64,000 nt of DNA, taken from Clostridium rectalis. GTDB lineage: Bacteria; Bacillota; Clostridia; Clostridiales; Clostridiaceae. The stretch covers positions 1 through 64,000 of the forward strand of contig NZ_UYZZ01000010.1 of NCBI RefSeq assembly GCF_900626095.1, in the 5' to 3' direction. Position numbers and translations under genes: made by a program. The first letter of the stretch is position 1; each line of letters starts with the position of its first letter. A model generated the notes under the pieces. That model saw nothing but the letters and a program-made list of their open reading frames with translations. It was not told the origin of the DNA and did no database searches. This document shows, in pieces, positions 34,401-43,728 of this stretch.

Positions 34401-34958
34401 ATGATAAAAGAAGTTATTGTAGTTGAAGGAAGAGATGATATTACTGCTGTGAAAAGGGCTGTAGATGCTGAAATCATAGCTGTTGGGGGATTTGGTATAA
34501 ATGCAAAGGTCATAGAAAGGATAAAGGAGGCTCAAAAAAGACAAGGAGTTATAGTGTTAACGGATCCGGATTTTGCTGGGGAAAAGATAAGAAAGATTAT
34601 ATCTAAAAGAATACCGGGAATAAAACATGCTTATATATCTAAAAGTGAAGGGTTAAAGGATGGAGATATAGGTGTTGAGAATGCTTCATCAGAATCTATA
34701 AAAAATGCTCTAAATGCAGCTAAGTGTGAAGTTAAGGAAAAAAGAGAAGAGTTTAGTACAAAAGATATGATATTTTTTGGACTGTCAGGGGATTGTAAAG
34801 CAAAATATAAAAGAGACAAATTGGGAAAACTATTGAGAATAGGATATTGTAATAGTAGACAATTTGTAACCAGATTAAACAATTATGGAATAAAAAAGGA
34901 AGAGTTTATTAAGGCATTGCAATGCATAGATAAGGAGAATGAGTATGGAAAAGAATAA
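34401..34958 (+). CDS. rnmV: Ribonuclease M5 (5S rRNA maturase)
   Basis: Cuts precursor 5S rRNA to its mature ends. The 185-residue enzyme has a TOPRIM domain with the Glu of [11 protein letters not shown] near residue 9 and the Asp pair in [12 protein letters not shown] (about 54-65), followed by GDIGVENA and a C-terminal helical part. TTGGAGGATATT fits the ATG at 34401. Its end overlaps rsmA by 14 bases, so the two genes are translationally coupled, as in Bacillus. Confidence 0.95.
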   Translation: MIKEVIVVEGRDDITAVKRAVDAEIIAVGGFGINAKVIERIKEAQKRQGVIVLTDPDFAGEKIRKIISKRIPGIKHAYISKSEGLKDGDIGVENASSESIKNALNAAKCEVKEKREEFSTKDMIFFGLSGDCKAKYKRDKLGKLLRIGYCNSRQFVTRLNNYGIKKEEFIKALQCIDKENEYGKE

Positions 34959-35781
34959 TACTAAAGATATTGTTAATAAATATGGATTTAAGTTTAGTAA
35001 AAGTTTAGGTCAAAATTTTTTAGTTGATGATCAAGTTTTACAAGATATAATAATTGGTGCAGAAGTTAATGAGGAGGATTTTGTTATAGAAGTAGGTCCA
35101 GGTGTGGGAACCTTAACTAAGGAAATTTTAAAGGTAGCTAAAAAGGTATATTCTATTGAGTTAGATTCAGAGCTTATTCCTATATTAGAAAAAGAATTAG
35201 GTAGTAATGAAAAATTTTTATTAATGAATAAAGATGCTTTAAAAATGGATTTTAATGAATTAATAGGGGATGAAAAGTCTGTAAAGTTAGTGGCCAATCT
35301 TCCCTATTACGTAACTACGCCTATAATAGTAAAATTATTAACAGAAGGATATAAATTTAAATCTCTTACAATAATGATACAAAAGGAGGTAGCGGAAAGA
35401 ATAGATGCTAAACCTGGCACAAAAGAATATAGTGCATTGTCTTTATTAGTACAGTATCATTGTTCAACAAAAATAATAAGGAAGGTTTCACCTAATTCTT
35501 TTATTCCTAGACCTAAAGTTGAATCTATAGTTATAAGATTAGACAAGTTGGAAAAACCTAAAGTAATAGTAGAGGATGAAAAACTATTTTTTAAAATTAT
35601 AAGGGCATCTTTTAATATGAGAAGAAAAACATTATGGAATGGATTAAAAAGTTTAGGATTAGATAAAGAAATATTAGAAAGAGGCTTTCAAACAGCAGGT
35701 ATAGACCCAAAAAGAAGGGGAGAAACTCTATCTATTGAGGAGTTTGGAAAGTTAAGTGACAGCATACATAGTTTGTTGTAG
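34945..35781 (+). CDS. rsmA: 16S rRNA A1518/A1519 dimethyltransferase (KsgA)
   Basis: Adds two methyl groups to each of two adenines at the end of 16S rRNA, a late step of small-subunit assembly; loss gives kasugamycin resistance. The 278-residue protein has [14 protein letters not shown] (about 16-29), the SAM motif [12 protein letters not shown], the catalytic [10 protein letters not shown] and [18 protein letters not shown] is too near the ATG at 34939, so 34945 is preferred. Confidence 0.96.
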   Translation: MEKNNTKDIVNKYGFKFSKSLGQNFLVDDQVLQDIIIGAEVNEEDFVIEVGPGVGTLTKEILKVAKKVYSIELDSELIPILEKELGSNEKFLLMNKDALKMDFNELIGDEKSVKLVANLPYYVTTPIIVKLLTEGYKFKSLTIMIQKEVAERIDAKPGTKEYSALSLLVQYHCSTKIIRKVSPNSFIPRPKVESIVIRLDKLEKPKVIVEDEKLFFKIIRASFNMRRKTLWNGLKSLGLDKEILERGFQTAGIDPKRRGETLSIEEFGKLSDSIHSLL

Positions 35782-35888
35782 ATATATAGTTTTATATAAT
35801 TTAAATTAAAAACTTTTCACCTTCTTGTTCACTTTTCCGAAAGTACTTCATATATTATAATGAATAAAATATATGGAGGTACAATAAT

Positions 35889-37121
35889 TTGGCACAAAAA
35901 AAGAGTTATAGTAGATACTTCATCATATTGCAAGAAGATGAAAAGGGATATGCTTTAGCCTCGGATAAATTGCCTACAGGTTATGTGAAGTTGGAGCTGA
36001 AAAATGAAAAATGCAAAGTTTCTTATTATGTACAAAATTTAAAGAAACAGGCAACTCCCTATCACATGATATTAATATTAGGGAAAAAAGATACAAACAA
36101 AATTGTAAGAATAGGGGAATTGAACATAGATAATTACGGGAGGGCGGATGTATCCTATGAATATTCTCCAAGTAATTTAGCAGATACAGGAATGAACATG
36201 GAAAATATTTCAGGAGCTGCTATAGTTAAATTTGTAGATAAGGATTTTACATCTGTACTAAGTGGATTTTTAACTACTGACATTCCAAAATGGAGAGATT
36301 ATGAGATAATAGAATCTAAAACTAGAAAAGAAGAGATTAAGGCTAAAAAACAGAGTGCCGAGGTAGTTAAAAAGGAAAAACATACTATTAAAAATGAGCA
36401 AAAAGAAAAAAATGTATTTGATAAGTATGAAGATAGTATAGAAGAAGTTAAGGAGAGTATAGTTAAGAATGAAAGAGAAAATAGCACTTTAGAAGAGGAT
36501 AAAAACAGAATTTATATAGAGGATAAAGAAGAAACTATAAATCATGATCAGATGGAATATAATGATGTATCAGAATCTATAGATAAAGATAATTTAACTG
36601 AAGATGATGTGGAAATAAATGTACAAGATGATATAGAGTTTAATTTAGATAATGACTATAGAAAAAGTAATAAATGCAGTAAATGTAATAAATATCCGAA
36701 GGGTTCTGTTGGAGAATTTTTCAAGAACATATCTGATGGTTTCGAAGAATTAGATGGTGATATAACAGAAATTAAAAGATGTAGATGGTATAAAGTAAAT
36801 GTAAGTGACATAAGGGATATGTATTGTATAAATAATTATAATAAATATACAGTAGTATATTATCCTATGATAAATTACTATCCATATATAAAATCGTATG
36901 GACATTATTTAATAGGATTTAAATGTGATAAGAAAGGGAATATGAAATATTTAGTATATGCTATTCCAGGAAGTAAGTGTAAGAGTCATCAACCTTTTGG
37001 AGGTAAGTCCGGATTTGTAACATGGGTATCAAATGAAAAGTGTGACAAAAATAAAAATGATGGATATTGGTTAATGTTTTATGATTTTAGAACATCTACA
37101 ATTGTAATTCCAGTTAAATAG
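35889..37121 (+). CDS. Two-domain protein of unknown function with an acidic linker
   Basis: I do not recognise this 410-residue protein. The N-terminal domain (about 1-135) is beta-rich and begins AQKKSYSRYFIILQEDEKGYA. A long lysine/glutamate-rich linker (about 140-255) follows. A C-terminal domain (about 275-410) is rich in aromatic residues and cysteines (CSKCNKYPKG, CRWYKVNV, GSKCKSH). GGAGGT lies well before the TTG start. A CATA-N3-TA sequence at 35849-35857, with AC 16 bases before it, resembles a sigma-K promoter, so a spore-coat role is possible but unproven. Confidence 0.65.
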   Translation: MAQKKSYSRYFIILQEDEKGYALASDKLPTGYVKLELKNEKCKVSYYVQNLKKQATPYHMILILGKKDTNKIVRIGELNIDNYGRADVSYEYSPSNLADTGMNMENISGAAIVKFVDKDFTSVLSGFLTTDIPKWRDYEIIESKTRKEEIKAKKQSAEVVKKEKHTIKNEQKEKNVFDKYEDSIEEVKESIVKNERENSTLEEDKNRIYIEDKEETINHDQMEYNDVSESIDKDNLTEDDVEINVQDDIEFNLDNDYRKSNKCSKCNKYPKGSVGEFFKNISDGFEELDGDITEIKRCRWYKVNVSDIRDMYCINNYNKYTVVYYPMINYYPYIKSYGHYLIGFKCDKKGNMKYLVYAIPGSKCKSHQPFGGKSGFVTWVSNEKCDKNKNDGYWLMFYDFRTSTIVIPVK

Positions 37122-37150
37122 GTATGCCTTAGGCATACCTATTTAATTTA
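37117..37150 (+). terminator. Terminator-like palindrome
   Basis: AATAGGTATGCC / GGCATACCTATT stem with a three-base loop; the following tract is T-rich but interrupted. Confidence 0.6.
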
Positions 37151-37220
37151 TTTGTAAAGTATTAAGCATATATATTTTTAATAAATCATATATTTATTAT
37201 TATAGATTGGGGGTGGAGTT

Positions 37221-37817
37221 ATGAAAATAGTAGTATTTAAATTAAATAAAAAAAGGATAGGAGTAACAATTATAATAATTGCCCTTATGCTTATAATGTT
37301 TGGAATGCAATCAAAGTTTAGTGAAAAGATTAAACTAACCTCTTTGGTACAAAGTAATATAAAATCTTTAAAAGAATATAAAGCATTAAATTCGTATTTG
37401 ACATATAAGCTTCCAGAAGATTGGACTGCAAATGAAGAAAAATTTAGTGGAGAGGAAATACTATATCATAATAACTTTCAATCAAAGGATTTAAAAGTAC
37501 ATGGATTTATTGAAGTTTGGAATTTAAGAGAGGATTTAGAAAAATTTTTAAAGAGAAGTAAAGAAGTATCAAGTAAACAAAATATAATAAAAGATTACAA
37601 TTTAGTTACAACTAGATTAGTTGGAAAGACAGCATATATTATAGATTACACTATAGTTAATTCTAATAATAAAGCTTTTAAAAGCTATGAATATTTTATA
37701 AAGGATGATGATAAATTCACAAGATTTTCATTTTTCGTTCAGGATAATAATTTTAAGGAAAATATGCCAACTATTTTTAAAAGTATAGTTCAAACTCTCT
37801 CCTATAATAATAAATAA
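37221..37817 (+). CDS. Membrane-anchored protein of unknown function
   Basis: A single N-terminal membrane helix (about 11-30, GVTIIIIALMLIMFGM) is followed by an extracellular domain of ~165 residues: SYLTYKLPEDW, an EVWNLREDLEKFL stretch and KSYEYFIKDDDKFTRFSFF. The form resembles PsbP-like or DcrB-like lipoprotein domains, though I would not name it. GGGGGTGGAG precedes the ATG. It may be co-transcribed with lgt 88 bases downstream; the order with lgt and a lipoprotein suggests an envelope role. Confidence 0.68.
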   Translation: MKIVVFKLNKKRIGVTIIIIALMLIMFGMQSKFSEKIKLTSLVQSNIKSLKEYKALNSYLTYKLPEDWTANEEKFSGEEILYHNNFQSKDLKVHGFIEVWNLREDLEKFLKRSKEVSSKQNIIKDYNLVTTRLVGKTAYIIDYTIVNSNNKAFKSYEYFIKDDDKFTRFSFFVQDNNFKENMPTIFKSIVQTLSYNNK

Positions 37818-37905
37818 ATTGAATTATTATTATAATCTTTTATATGTTATAATGTTCTTAAAGATTTTTTGCTTATAATACAAGATAGCAGGAGGACATT
37901 ATAAT

Positions 37906-38667
37906 ATGAAGCCAATTTTATTTGAGATATTTGGCATAAAAATTTATGGATATGGAGCAATGATAGCTTTAGGAATACTCTCAGCATTACTTTTATTAAA
38001 ACATAGAATAAAAAATGAAAATTATGATGAAGACAGTGTTTTTAATATGTCAGTAATAGCTATAATTTCAGGAGTTTTGGGTGGAAAAATTTTATATATA
38101 ATTACGGAACTTAAAAATATATCTGAAAATCCTAACATTTTAAGAAACATACAAGCTGGTTTTGTAATATACGGGGCAATTATTGGAGGAGCTTTATCAG
38201 TTTATTTTTATTGTAAGAAAAAATCGTGGAATTTTTTAAGAATGTTTGATATAGTTATTCCATCTATATCTTTGGCCCAAGGATTTGGAAGAATAGGATG
38301 TTTCCTTGCGGGTTGTTGCTATGGTAAACCAACCCAGCTTTCCATAGGTGTAGAGTTTATAAAATCACCATTTGCACCTAATGGTGTATTAATACATCCT
38401 ACCCAAATTTATTCTGCTATTTTTGATTTCGTATTAACTATAATTTTGTTATGGTATGATAAAAAGGAAAGAAAAGATGGAAGGATATTTGCTTTATACA
38501 CTATAATATATGGAGTAGGAAGAATAATAGTAGAGTATTTTAGGGATGATCCTAGAGGAAATGTGGGAATTTTTTCAACTTCACAGTTTATAAGTTTATT
38601 TATTATAATTATTGGAGTTATAGTTTTTAATTTAGATAAGCTTAAAACACTAATGAATAAAAATTAA
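37906..38667 (+). CDS. lgt: Prolipoprotein diacylglyceryl transferase
   Basis: Transfers diacylglycerol from phosphatidylglycerol to the lipobox cysteine of exported lipoproteins. The 253-residue protein has seven or so membrane helices, YGYGAMIALGI at the N-terminus, GFVIYGAIIGG, the GRIGCFLAGCCYG core (about 127-139) with the key arginine, and HPTQIYSA. The core has CCYG in place of the usual NxExxG form, as in other clostridial and divergent Lgt proteins. AGGAGG stands before the ATG. Several lipoprotein substrates (17686, 38692, 42424) are encoded in this window. Confidence 0.88.
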   Translation: MKPILFEIFGIKIYGYGAMIALGILSALLLLKHRIKNENYDEDSVFNMSVIAIISGVLGGKILYIITELKNISENPNILRNIQAGFVIYGAIIGGALSVYFYCKKKSWNFLRMFDIVIPSISLAQGFGRIGCFLAGCCYGKPTQLSIGVEFIKSPFAPNGVLIHPTQIYSAIFDFVLTIILLWYDKKERKDGRIFALYTIIYGVGRIIVEYFRDDPRGNVGIFSTSQFISLFIIIIGVIVFNLDKLKTLMNKN

Positions 38668-38691
38668 TTTTAACCTGGAGGTTAATTAAAA

Positions 38692-39540
38692 TTGTTGAAA
38701 CTAACGAAAAACTTAAATAAATATAAACTTAGTTTGTTAATTATTTTAATAATAATTTCAGCTTTTTTTAGTGGATGTAGTAAAATGGATTCAATAAAAG
38801 TAAAATTAGGTTTGAAAAATACAGATTTTGAGTACATAAAGCAAAGTAAAATAGAAAAAATAGTTATACAAAATACTAGAGACCAGGGATATAGATTTGT
38901 GGTTAAAGATCAAAAGGCTATACAAGAATTATATGATATATTATCCTCAGCTAAAGAGGTTAATGAAAAATCCACATTGAAACCTGATTACATATTTGAA
39001 ATGCATGAAGCTCATGATAAAATTCATAAATTTAGTTACATAGCAGGACTGGACAAAAAAAATAGTGGTAATTTATATAGTGAGGATAAGATATACATAG
39101 TATCAAAAAGAATAGATAATGACATAATACAAAATTTTTGGAATATAAGGATTCCTAAGAATTTTACCGATATATATTATGGGTCTATTTTAAACACATT
39201 AATTGAATATGAAAAGAATAACAACTCCAAGGGTACTATAGGAATAAATCTTGATGAAGATATTGAAATGTGTAAATTTATTTTATCTGCAGATTTAGAG
39301 GAGTTTAAAAATCAGATAAAAAGTAAAACTAAAAACTCATTTTTAATTGAAAAGGATAATTCTAAAGCTGATACTATCGTGTCTGTAAAAACTCAAGGAT
39401 ATAAAAGGTTATTATATAAATCTGTTATAACTTTTTATAATAGGAAAGAAAAAAGTGAAGTTAAATATTATGTAAATGCAGAGTATAAAAATAGAGGGTG
39501 GGACATACAAATAACAGATAAAAAACCAAAGGATTTTTAA
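38692..39540 (+). CDS. Lipoprotein of unknown function
   Basis: The 282-residue precursor has a lipoprotein signal with the lipobox FFSGC (Cys29). The middle domain (about 45-140) contains KIEKIVIQNTRDQGYRFVVK, similar in style to YhfM-like domains of clostridial lipoproteins. The C-terminal part (about 155-280) is another alpha/beta unit with GTIGINLDEDIEMCKFIL. I cannot assign a function. The TTG start follows CTGGAGG, 24 bases after lgt, so the two are one operon. Confidence 0.75.
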   Translation: MLKLTKNLNKYKLSLLIILIIISAFFSGCSKMDSIKVKLGLKNTDFEYIKQSKIEKIVIQNTRDQGYRFVVKDQKAIQELYDILSSAKEVNEKSTLKPDYIFEMHEAHDKIHKFSYIAGLDKKNSGNLYSEDKIYIVSKRIDNDIIQNFWNIRIPKNFTDIYYGSILNTLIEYEKNNNSKGTIGINLDEDIEMCKFILSADLEEFKNQIKSKTKNSFLIEKDNSKADTIVSVKTQGYKRLLYKSVITFYNRKEKSEVKYYVNAEYKNRGWDIQITDKKPKDF

Positions 39541-39553
39541 AAAGATATAGGTT

Positions 39554-39593
39554 AAACTATGGATAAATACATATTTTTATCCGTAGTTTTTTT
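39554..39593 (+). terminator. Terminator of the lgt-lipoprotein unit
   Basis: AAACTATGGATAAA pairs with TTTATCCGTAGTTT (one G-T pair), then T7. Confidence 0.8.
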
Positions 39594-39754
39594 ATTGAAA
39601 TTTTTACGTATATTTGGAATACTAATGGTAGATTATTTCGTTATAAAAAATAACATGCGATAGACTATAGTGGTGGAATGTTTAATATTAGCATGATTAG
39701 TGTTATAATATTTTTTAGTAATTTATTAAGACGAATAATTAAGGAGGAAAATAC

Positions 39755-40600
39755 ATGAGTAATTGTGATAGTTGTCCAAGTAAAGGTAACTGTAGTAGTG
39801 AAGGATCATCAACTTGTTCTAAATTAGTTACTAAGTATGGTAAAGTAAAACATATTATTGGAGTAATAAGTGGTAAAGGTGGAGTTGGAAAATCTACAGT
39901 AACTGGAATACTTGCTGTACAACTTAAAAATGCTGGATATAAAGTTGGGGTATTAGATGGAGATATTACCGGACCATCAATGCCAAGATTTTTTGGAATA
40001 AATAATGAAAGAGCAGAAATACTGCAAATGGGGGATACTGAGGAAGTGAAATTTAATCCAGTAGAAACATCACTGGGAATAAAGGTTATATCTCTGAATT
40101 TATTAACAGAACAAGAAGAGCAACCAGTTATATGGAGAGGTCCTGTGATTACGGGAGTATTAACTCAAATGTATACAGATACCGATTGGGGGGATTTAGA
40201 TTATTTACTTATTGATATGCCACCCGGAACTGGGGATGTTGCACTTACAATAATGCAAAGTATACCAGTTGAAAGCATGGTAGTAGTATCAACTCCACAA
40301 GATATGGTTTCTATGATAGTAAAAAAAGTTGTGATAATGGCAGAAAAGTTAAATGTAAAAATTTTAGGTGTAGTGGAAAACATGGCATACATAAAATGCA
40401 ATAAGTGTGGAGATAGAATAAGGGTGTTTAGTAAAAAGTCAGCGGAAGAACAGGCTAAATATTTGAACTTACCTTTATTATCAGAAATGCCTATTAATTT
40501 AGATCTAGTGGAAAATATGGAAAAAGGTAAAGCGGAAGAATATGTTAAAAGCAATGGAGAATATAATGAACTAATAGAAAATTTTAAAAAATTATCTTAG
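39755..40600 (+). CDS. Mrp/NBP35-type Fe-S cluster carrier ATPase
   Basis: A P-loop ATPase that carries iron-sulfur clusters to target proteins (ApbC/Mrp/NBP35 family). The 281-residue protein has an N-terminal cysteine group CDSCPSKGNC (4-13) plus a further Cys, and a deviant Walker A GKGGVGKST (about 41-49). DGDITGPSMPRF, LLIDMPPGTGD and a CxxC pair (IKCNKCGD) at the dimer interface that binds the shared cluster follow. GGAGGAAAAT precedes the ATG. The N-terminal cysteines are NBP35-like and not in all Mrp. A terminator follows. Confidence 0.94.
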   Translation: MSNCDSCPSKGNCSSEGSSTCSKLVTKYGKVKHIIGVISGKGGVGKSTVTGILAVQLKNAGYKVGVLDGDITGPSMPRFFGINNERAEILQMGDTEEVKFNPVETSLGIKVISLNLLTEQEEQPVIWRGPVITGVLTQMYTDTDWGDLDYLLIDMPPGTGDVALTIMQSIPVESMVVVSTPQDMVSMIVKKVVIMAEKLNVKILGVVENMAYIKCNKCGDRIRVFSKKSAEEQAKYLNLPLLSEMPINLDLVENMEKGKAEEYVKSNGEYNELIENFKKLS

Positions 40601-40611
40601 TTATATACTAT

Positions 40612-40658
40612 AAGGCTATTTTGATATTATTTTTATTTAATATTAAAATAGCCTTTAT
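40612..40658 (+). terminator. Terminator of the Mrp gene
   Basis: AAGGCTATTTTGATATT pairs with AATATTAAAATAGCCTT with one mismatch, followed by T-rich DNA. Confidence 0.75.
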
Positions 40659-40759
40659 TAAACATTAAAATTCCAACAAACTACTATCATAAAAAAATTA
40701 AATTTGGAAAAAATAATTGATATAAAAGTAATGCTTATATATATAAGGAGGCTATTGCA

Positions 40760-40951
40760 ATGAAAGCATATGTAGATAAGGATACTTGTATAGGCTGTGG
40801 GCTATGCCCGGGAATTGCTCCAGAGGTATTTGAGATGGATGATGATGGAAAAGCCAAAACTATAGTGGATCAGGTACCAGAAAAATCACAGGATTCGTCA
40901 AAAGAGGCTGAGGAAAGTTGCCCTGTAAATGCTATAGAGGTTTCTGAATAA
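40760..40951 (+). CDS. Single [4Fe-4S] ferredoxin
   Basis: A 63-residue electron carrier of the one-cluster (Thermotoga or Desulfovibrio-like) kind: CIGCGLCPG (Cys10, Cys13, Cys16) and the fourth ligand in ESCPVNAI (Cys54), with an acidic middle. It is clearly distinct from the two-cluster ferredoxin at 10881. AAGGAGG stands before the ATG and a palindromic terminator follows. The redox partner is unknown. Confidence 0.94.
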   Translation: MKAYVDKDTCIGCGLCPGIAPEVFEMDDDGKAKTIVDQVPEKSQDSSKEAEESCPVNAIEVSE

Positions 40952-40958
40952 TTTATTT

Positions 40959-40986
40959 AAAATAAGGAGTTATAACTCCTTATTTT
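40959..40986. terminator. Bidirectional terminator
   Basis: AAAATAAGGAGTT / AACTCCTTATTTT, almost a full palindrome, between converging genes. Confidence 0.85.
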
Positions 40987-41165
40987 AAATTGGTGAAACT
41001 ATTCATACTATGATTACATAAACAAGTTAAATTAGGATTTACATTTATAGTATCTCCTATCTTTGTATTTTTTGGTAAAGAAAATTTACTTATGCCTACA
41101 GTAGTACCATTGTCCAGATTTAAAAAAGCTTCGCTATTATCCATGTCAATAATTCTTCCTATCAT
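40980..41165 (-). CDS. Small conserved-looking protein, possible OB-like fold
   Basis: A 61-residue protein, MIGRIIDMDNSEAFLNLDNG followed by TTVGISKFSLPKN, with alternating hydrophobic residues that suggest a small beta barrel. Two cysteines (CLCNH) stand near the end. TTGGAGGAT lies at the right distance before the ATG and a terminator follows, so I accept it as a gene. Family unknown. It is divergent from the diguanylate cyclase gene and might share regulation with it. Confidence 0.7.
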   Translation of the reverse strand: MIGRIIDMDNSEAFLNLDNGTTVGISKFSLPKNTKIGDTINVNPNLTCLCNHSMNSFTNLK

Positions 41166-41313
41166 TTTTTATATCCTCCAATATATATAATATTTGCAAA
41201 TTAGAAAAAATTATTACTGATAAATTTTATAAAATCCTCACGGAATAATATAGTTGTAAAATAAAATTTTACCATCTATAATTAAAATCAAAGTATATTT
41301 TTGAGGAGAAATT

Positions 41314-42402
41314 ATGGATGGTAATTTGAATTTATATATATTTTTTTTATTAGTATTAATAATAGTATTTGAATATATAAAGTTGAAAAGAACAAAAAAG
41401 TATATATTAACTATTGAGAAAATAAGAGAAAATTTATATGATGTAGCTTATACTATAACTAATAATAATAGTGAAGATGAGATATACTCTATTTTGCTTA
41501 ACGTATGTATAAAATTGATACCTTCTGCTAACAAAGGAAGTATATTAATTTTAGAGGAAGATGATAAGTTTTATTTTAAAACTTTAGTGGGGTATTCTCA
41601 AGAGTTAAAGATGCTAAATTTTAGTAAAGATGAATTATTTATATCAAACATAAAAACTAAAGCAAGTGTCATAATAAAGGATCCTTGTAAATTTGACAAA
41701 GCTAATTTAGATTTATATAAGAACAGTGTTTTAGATAAACATGGTGCTTTACAAATTAGCTGTACAATAAGTTCACCTCTATATATAGATAATAACCTCA
41801 TAGGTTTATTAAATATAGATAGTATATATGAAGATAAAGTCTTTACACAGGAAGATAAAATATTTATGAATTACATAAAGAATGAATTAGAATTAATGTT
41901 AAAAAATCTATTAATTCAAAGAAAACTTAGATACATGGCAAACTATGATGAACTAACAGGTCTTATAAATAGAAGATACTTTAGAGATATATTTAATAAT
42001 GAAATTGAAAGAGTATTAAGTAATAGAGAAAAATTTGTTATAGTTGCAATAGATATTGATGATTTTAAAAACATTAATGATACTTATGGGCATAATATAG
42101 GAGATAAGGTACTTGAAAAGTTTGGTAATATTTTAAAGGAAAATATATCTGATTACCATATTTGTGCCCGAATGTCTGGAGATGAATTTATAATAATTTT
42201 CAGGGGCTACAACGAGAAGAAAGCTCAAAATGAGATAAATAATATAAAAGAAAAAATAAAGCATATAGGAATAGATAATATAAATTTTAATTTTAGCTAT
42301 GGAATGTATGCTGTAAGTAAAGAAAATGTAACTACATATGACGACATATTAATTAAGGCAGATAGAAAAATGTATAAAAATAAAAAAATAAGTCACTGTT
42401 AA
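41314..42402 (+). CDS. Membrane-anchored GAF-GGDEF diguanylate cyclase
   Basis: Makes the second messenger c-di-GMP from GTP. The 362-residue protein has one N-terminal membrane helix (about 5-22), a GAF sensor domain (about 35-195) and a GGDEF domain (about 200-360). The active-site motif reads RMSGDEF instead of RxGGDEF, and the phosphate-loop DIDDFKNINDTYGHN is intact. SGDEF variants are often active. No I-site RxxD is apparent before it. TTGAGGAGAA precedes the ATG. It stands alone. Confidence 0.9.
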   Translation: MDGNLNLYIFFLLVLIIVFEYIKLKRTKKYILTIEKIRENLYDVAYTITNNNSEDEIYSILLNVCIKLIPSANKGSILILEEDDKFYFKTLVGYSQELKMLNFSKDELFISNIKTKASVIIKDPCKFDKANLDLYKNSVLDKHGALQISCTISSPLYIDNNLIGLLNIDSIYEDKVFTQEDKIFMNYIKNELELMLKNLLIQRKLRYMANYDELTGLINRRYFRDIFNNEIERVLSNREKFVIVAIDIDDFKNINDTYGHNIGDKVLEKFGNILKENISDYHICARMSGDEFIIIFRGYNEKKAQNEINNIKEKIKHIGIDNINFNFSYGMYAVSKENVTTYDDILIKADRKMYKNKKISHC

Positions 42403-42422
42403 AATAACAGTGACTTATTATA
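42388..42422. terminator. Bidirectional terminator
   Basis: ATAAGTCACTGTTA / TAACAGTGACTTAT stem between converging genes. Confidence 0.85.
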
Positions 42423-42423
42423 A

Positions 42424-43416
42424 TTATTCTATAAAAAGGGATGTATTTTTGTCAAGTATATGCCACCATGTATTGCCTAAATTTAATGGGATTTCCTTAT
42501 TATCTTTATCATATACAAGAGTTGGGGAGGAAGAGTTTTTTCTTATCCATTTCCCTTTAATAAATTTACCATTGCTTAATATATAACAATCCCCCTCTCC
42601 AGTTAGTTGTATATCTATATGAACTTTATCCTTTTGTAATTTAATATTTGTTAATTGGATTACTATATTATGTGTTGTGATTTTTTTCTGTGTATCTAAG
42701 TCTTTGCATTCTACTGAATCCATAGATTTATAGTATATGTTATCTTTGAAAGTATAACTTGTGTTATAATATTTATTTACTTTTATATGCACTTTTTTAG
42801 CAGTGTTTAAAGTTGAACTTGTCCAGTAATTTTTATCAAATTTTAAAGAACTTTGAACCGGTGATATTAATTTTTTTTCTTCAATAAGTTTTGATAGATT
42901 TTCTGAGGATGTGTAAAGACTATGCTCATTTTTTCTACTCTTATCCCTCCAATAATAGGAACCATATAAAAACTCATTAAGAGTTGGTAAAGAGTTTTTC
43001 TCTATTAGATTTTTAGCTTCTTCGCTATATCCACAATGAGCAAAGGGTAATTTAAATTGTGAAGCTATATCTAAAAAGTAAGGTCTAGCACTTCTAACGG
43101 GACCTATTTGTTTACTTAAATTTTTATGATATAGAGCCATAAATCTAGGTATTCCACCTTCTGCCATAGTTTCAAAAACTATATCTGCATCTATAAGTCC
43201 AGATTGAGGTCTAGATGCTTTAGAGTTTTCCACTATTACGAAAAAAGGATAATTACAATAGGATTTTTTACTTACATTTTCTCCGGTATAGGGTGAGAGA
43301 AACTCTACAGCGTTAGGAGACTTTACATCACTTTTAGTTGTATTGTTTGAACTTTTATTACAACTGCACGTTAATGTAAAACATATAAGGATACATAACA
43401 TAAATTTCCTTTTCAT
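42424..43416 (-). CDS. yerB: DUF3048 lipoprotein (YerB-like)
   Basis: An exported lipoprotein of 330 residues. The signal ends in the lipobox LTCSC (Cys19). The DUF3048 N-terminal domain is recognised by NYPFFVIVENSKASRPQSGL, ADIVFETMAEGGIPRFMALYH and IGPVRSARPYFLDIA; the C-terminal domain has an RxxGKWxRxxxxSPT-like stretch (KGKWIRKNSSSPTLVYD). Function is not known in Bacillus either. GAGG precedes the ATG. It is divergent from the nrd operon. Confidence 0.87.
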   Translation of the reverse strand: MKRKFMLCILICFTLTCSCNKSSNNTTKSDVKSPNAVEFLSPYTGENVSKKSYCNYPFFVIVENSKASRPQSGLIDADIVFETMAEGGIPRFMALYHKNLSKQIGPVRSARPYFLDIASQFKLPFAHCGYSEEAKNLIEKNSLPTLNEFLYGSYYWRDKSRKNEHSLYTSSENLSKLIEEKKLISPVQSSLKFDKNYWTSSTLNTAKKVHIKVNKYYNTSYTFKDNIYYKSMDSVECKDLDTQKKITTHNIVIQLTNIKLQKDKVHIDIQLTGEGDCYILSNGKFIKGKWIRKNSSSPTLVYDKDNKEIPLNLGNTWWHILDKNTSLFIE

Positions 43417-43655
43417 ATTTTTTACCTCACATTAATTTAATATTATAAAATAATTTTTACATAAAAAGTAAAATAAATCAAATATGATAAAACACCATTA
43501 GAAGTGAATGTTTTACATTTATTTACTTTTAATCAAATATAATGTGGATTATAAAGTTTTAAAAAATCAACACAATGATAAATATAAGAAAATGATTAAT
43601 AGGAAGATAATTAAAACTAAATCAGTATATTATAAGATTAATGTTAATTTTAAAA
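43417..43655. other. AT-rich intergenic region upstream of nrdD
   Basis: Between yerB and the nrdD promoter nothing else is recognised. Confidence 0.5.
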
Positions 43656-43712
43656 TTGATTAAATTAGCATGGATATAGTATAATGTCATGGTGCTATAC
43701 AATATATAGTAG
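43656..43712 (+). promoter_or_regulatory. nrdD promoter with likely NrdR boxes
   Basis: TTGATT (43656-43661), an 18-bp spacer and TATAAT (43680-43685). CAATATATAGT at 43700-43710 matches the NrdR box core, just past the start of transcription. A weaker copy ending GATATAGT about 30 bp upstream (43667-43680) overlaps the -10 box. NrdR boxes occur in pairs about three helical turns apart, which fits. Confidence 0.55.
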
Positions 43713-43728
43713 TTAGGGGGAAATAATA

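Noticed and set aside
40201-40554. 117-codon leftward ORF
   Set aside because: It is antisense to the Mrp ATPase gene and without start signals.
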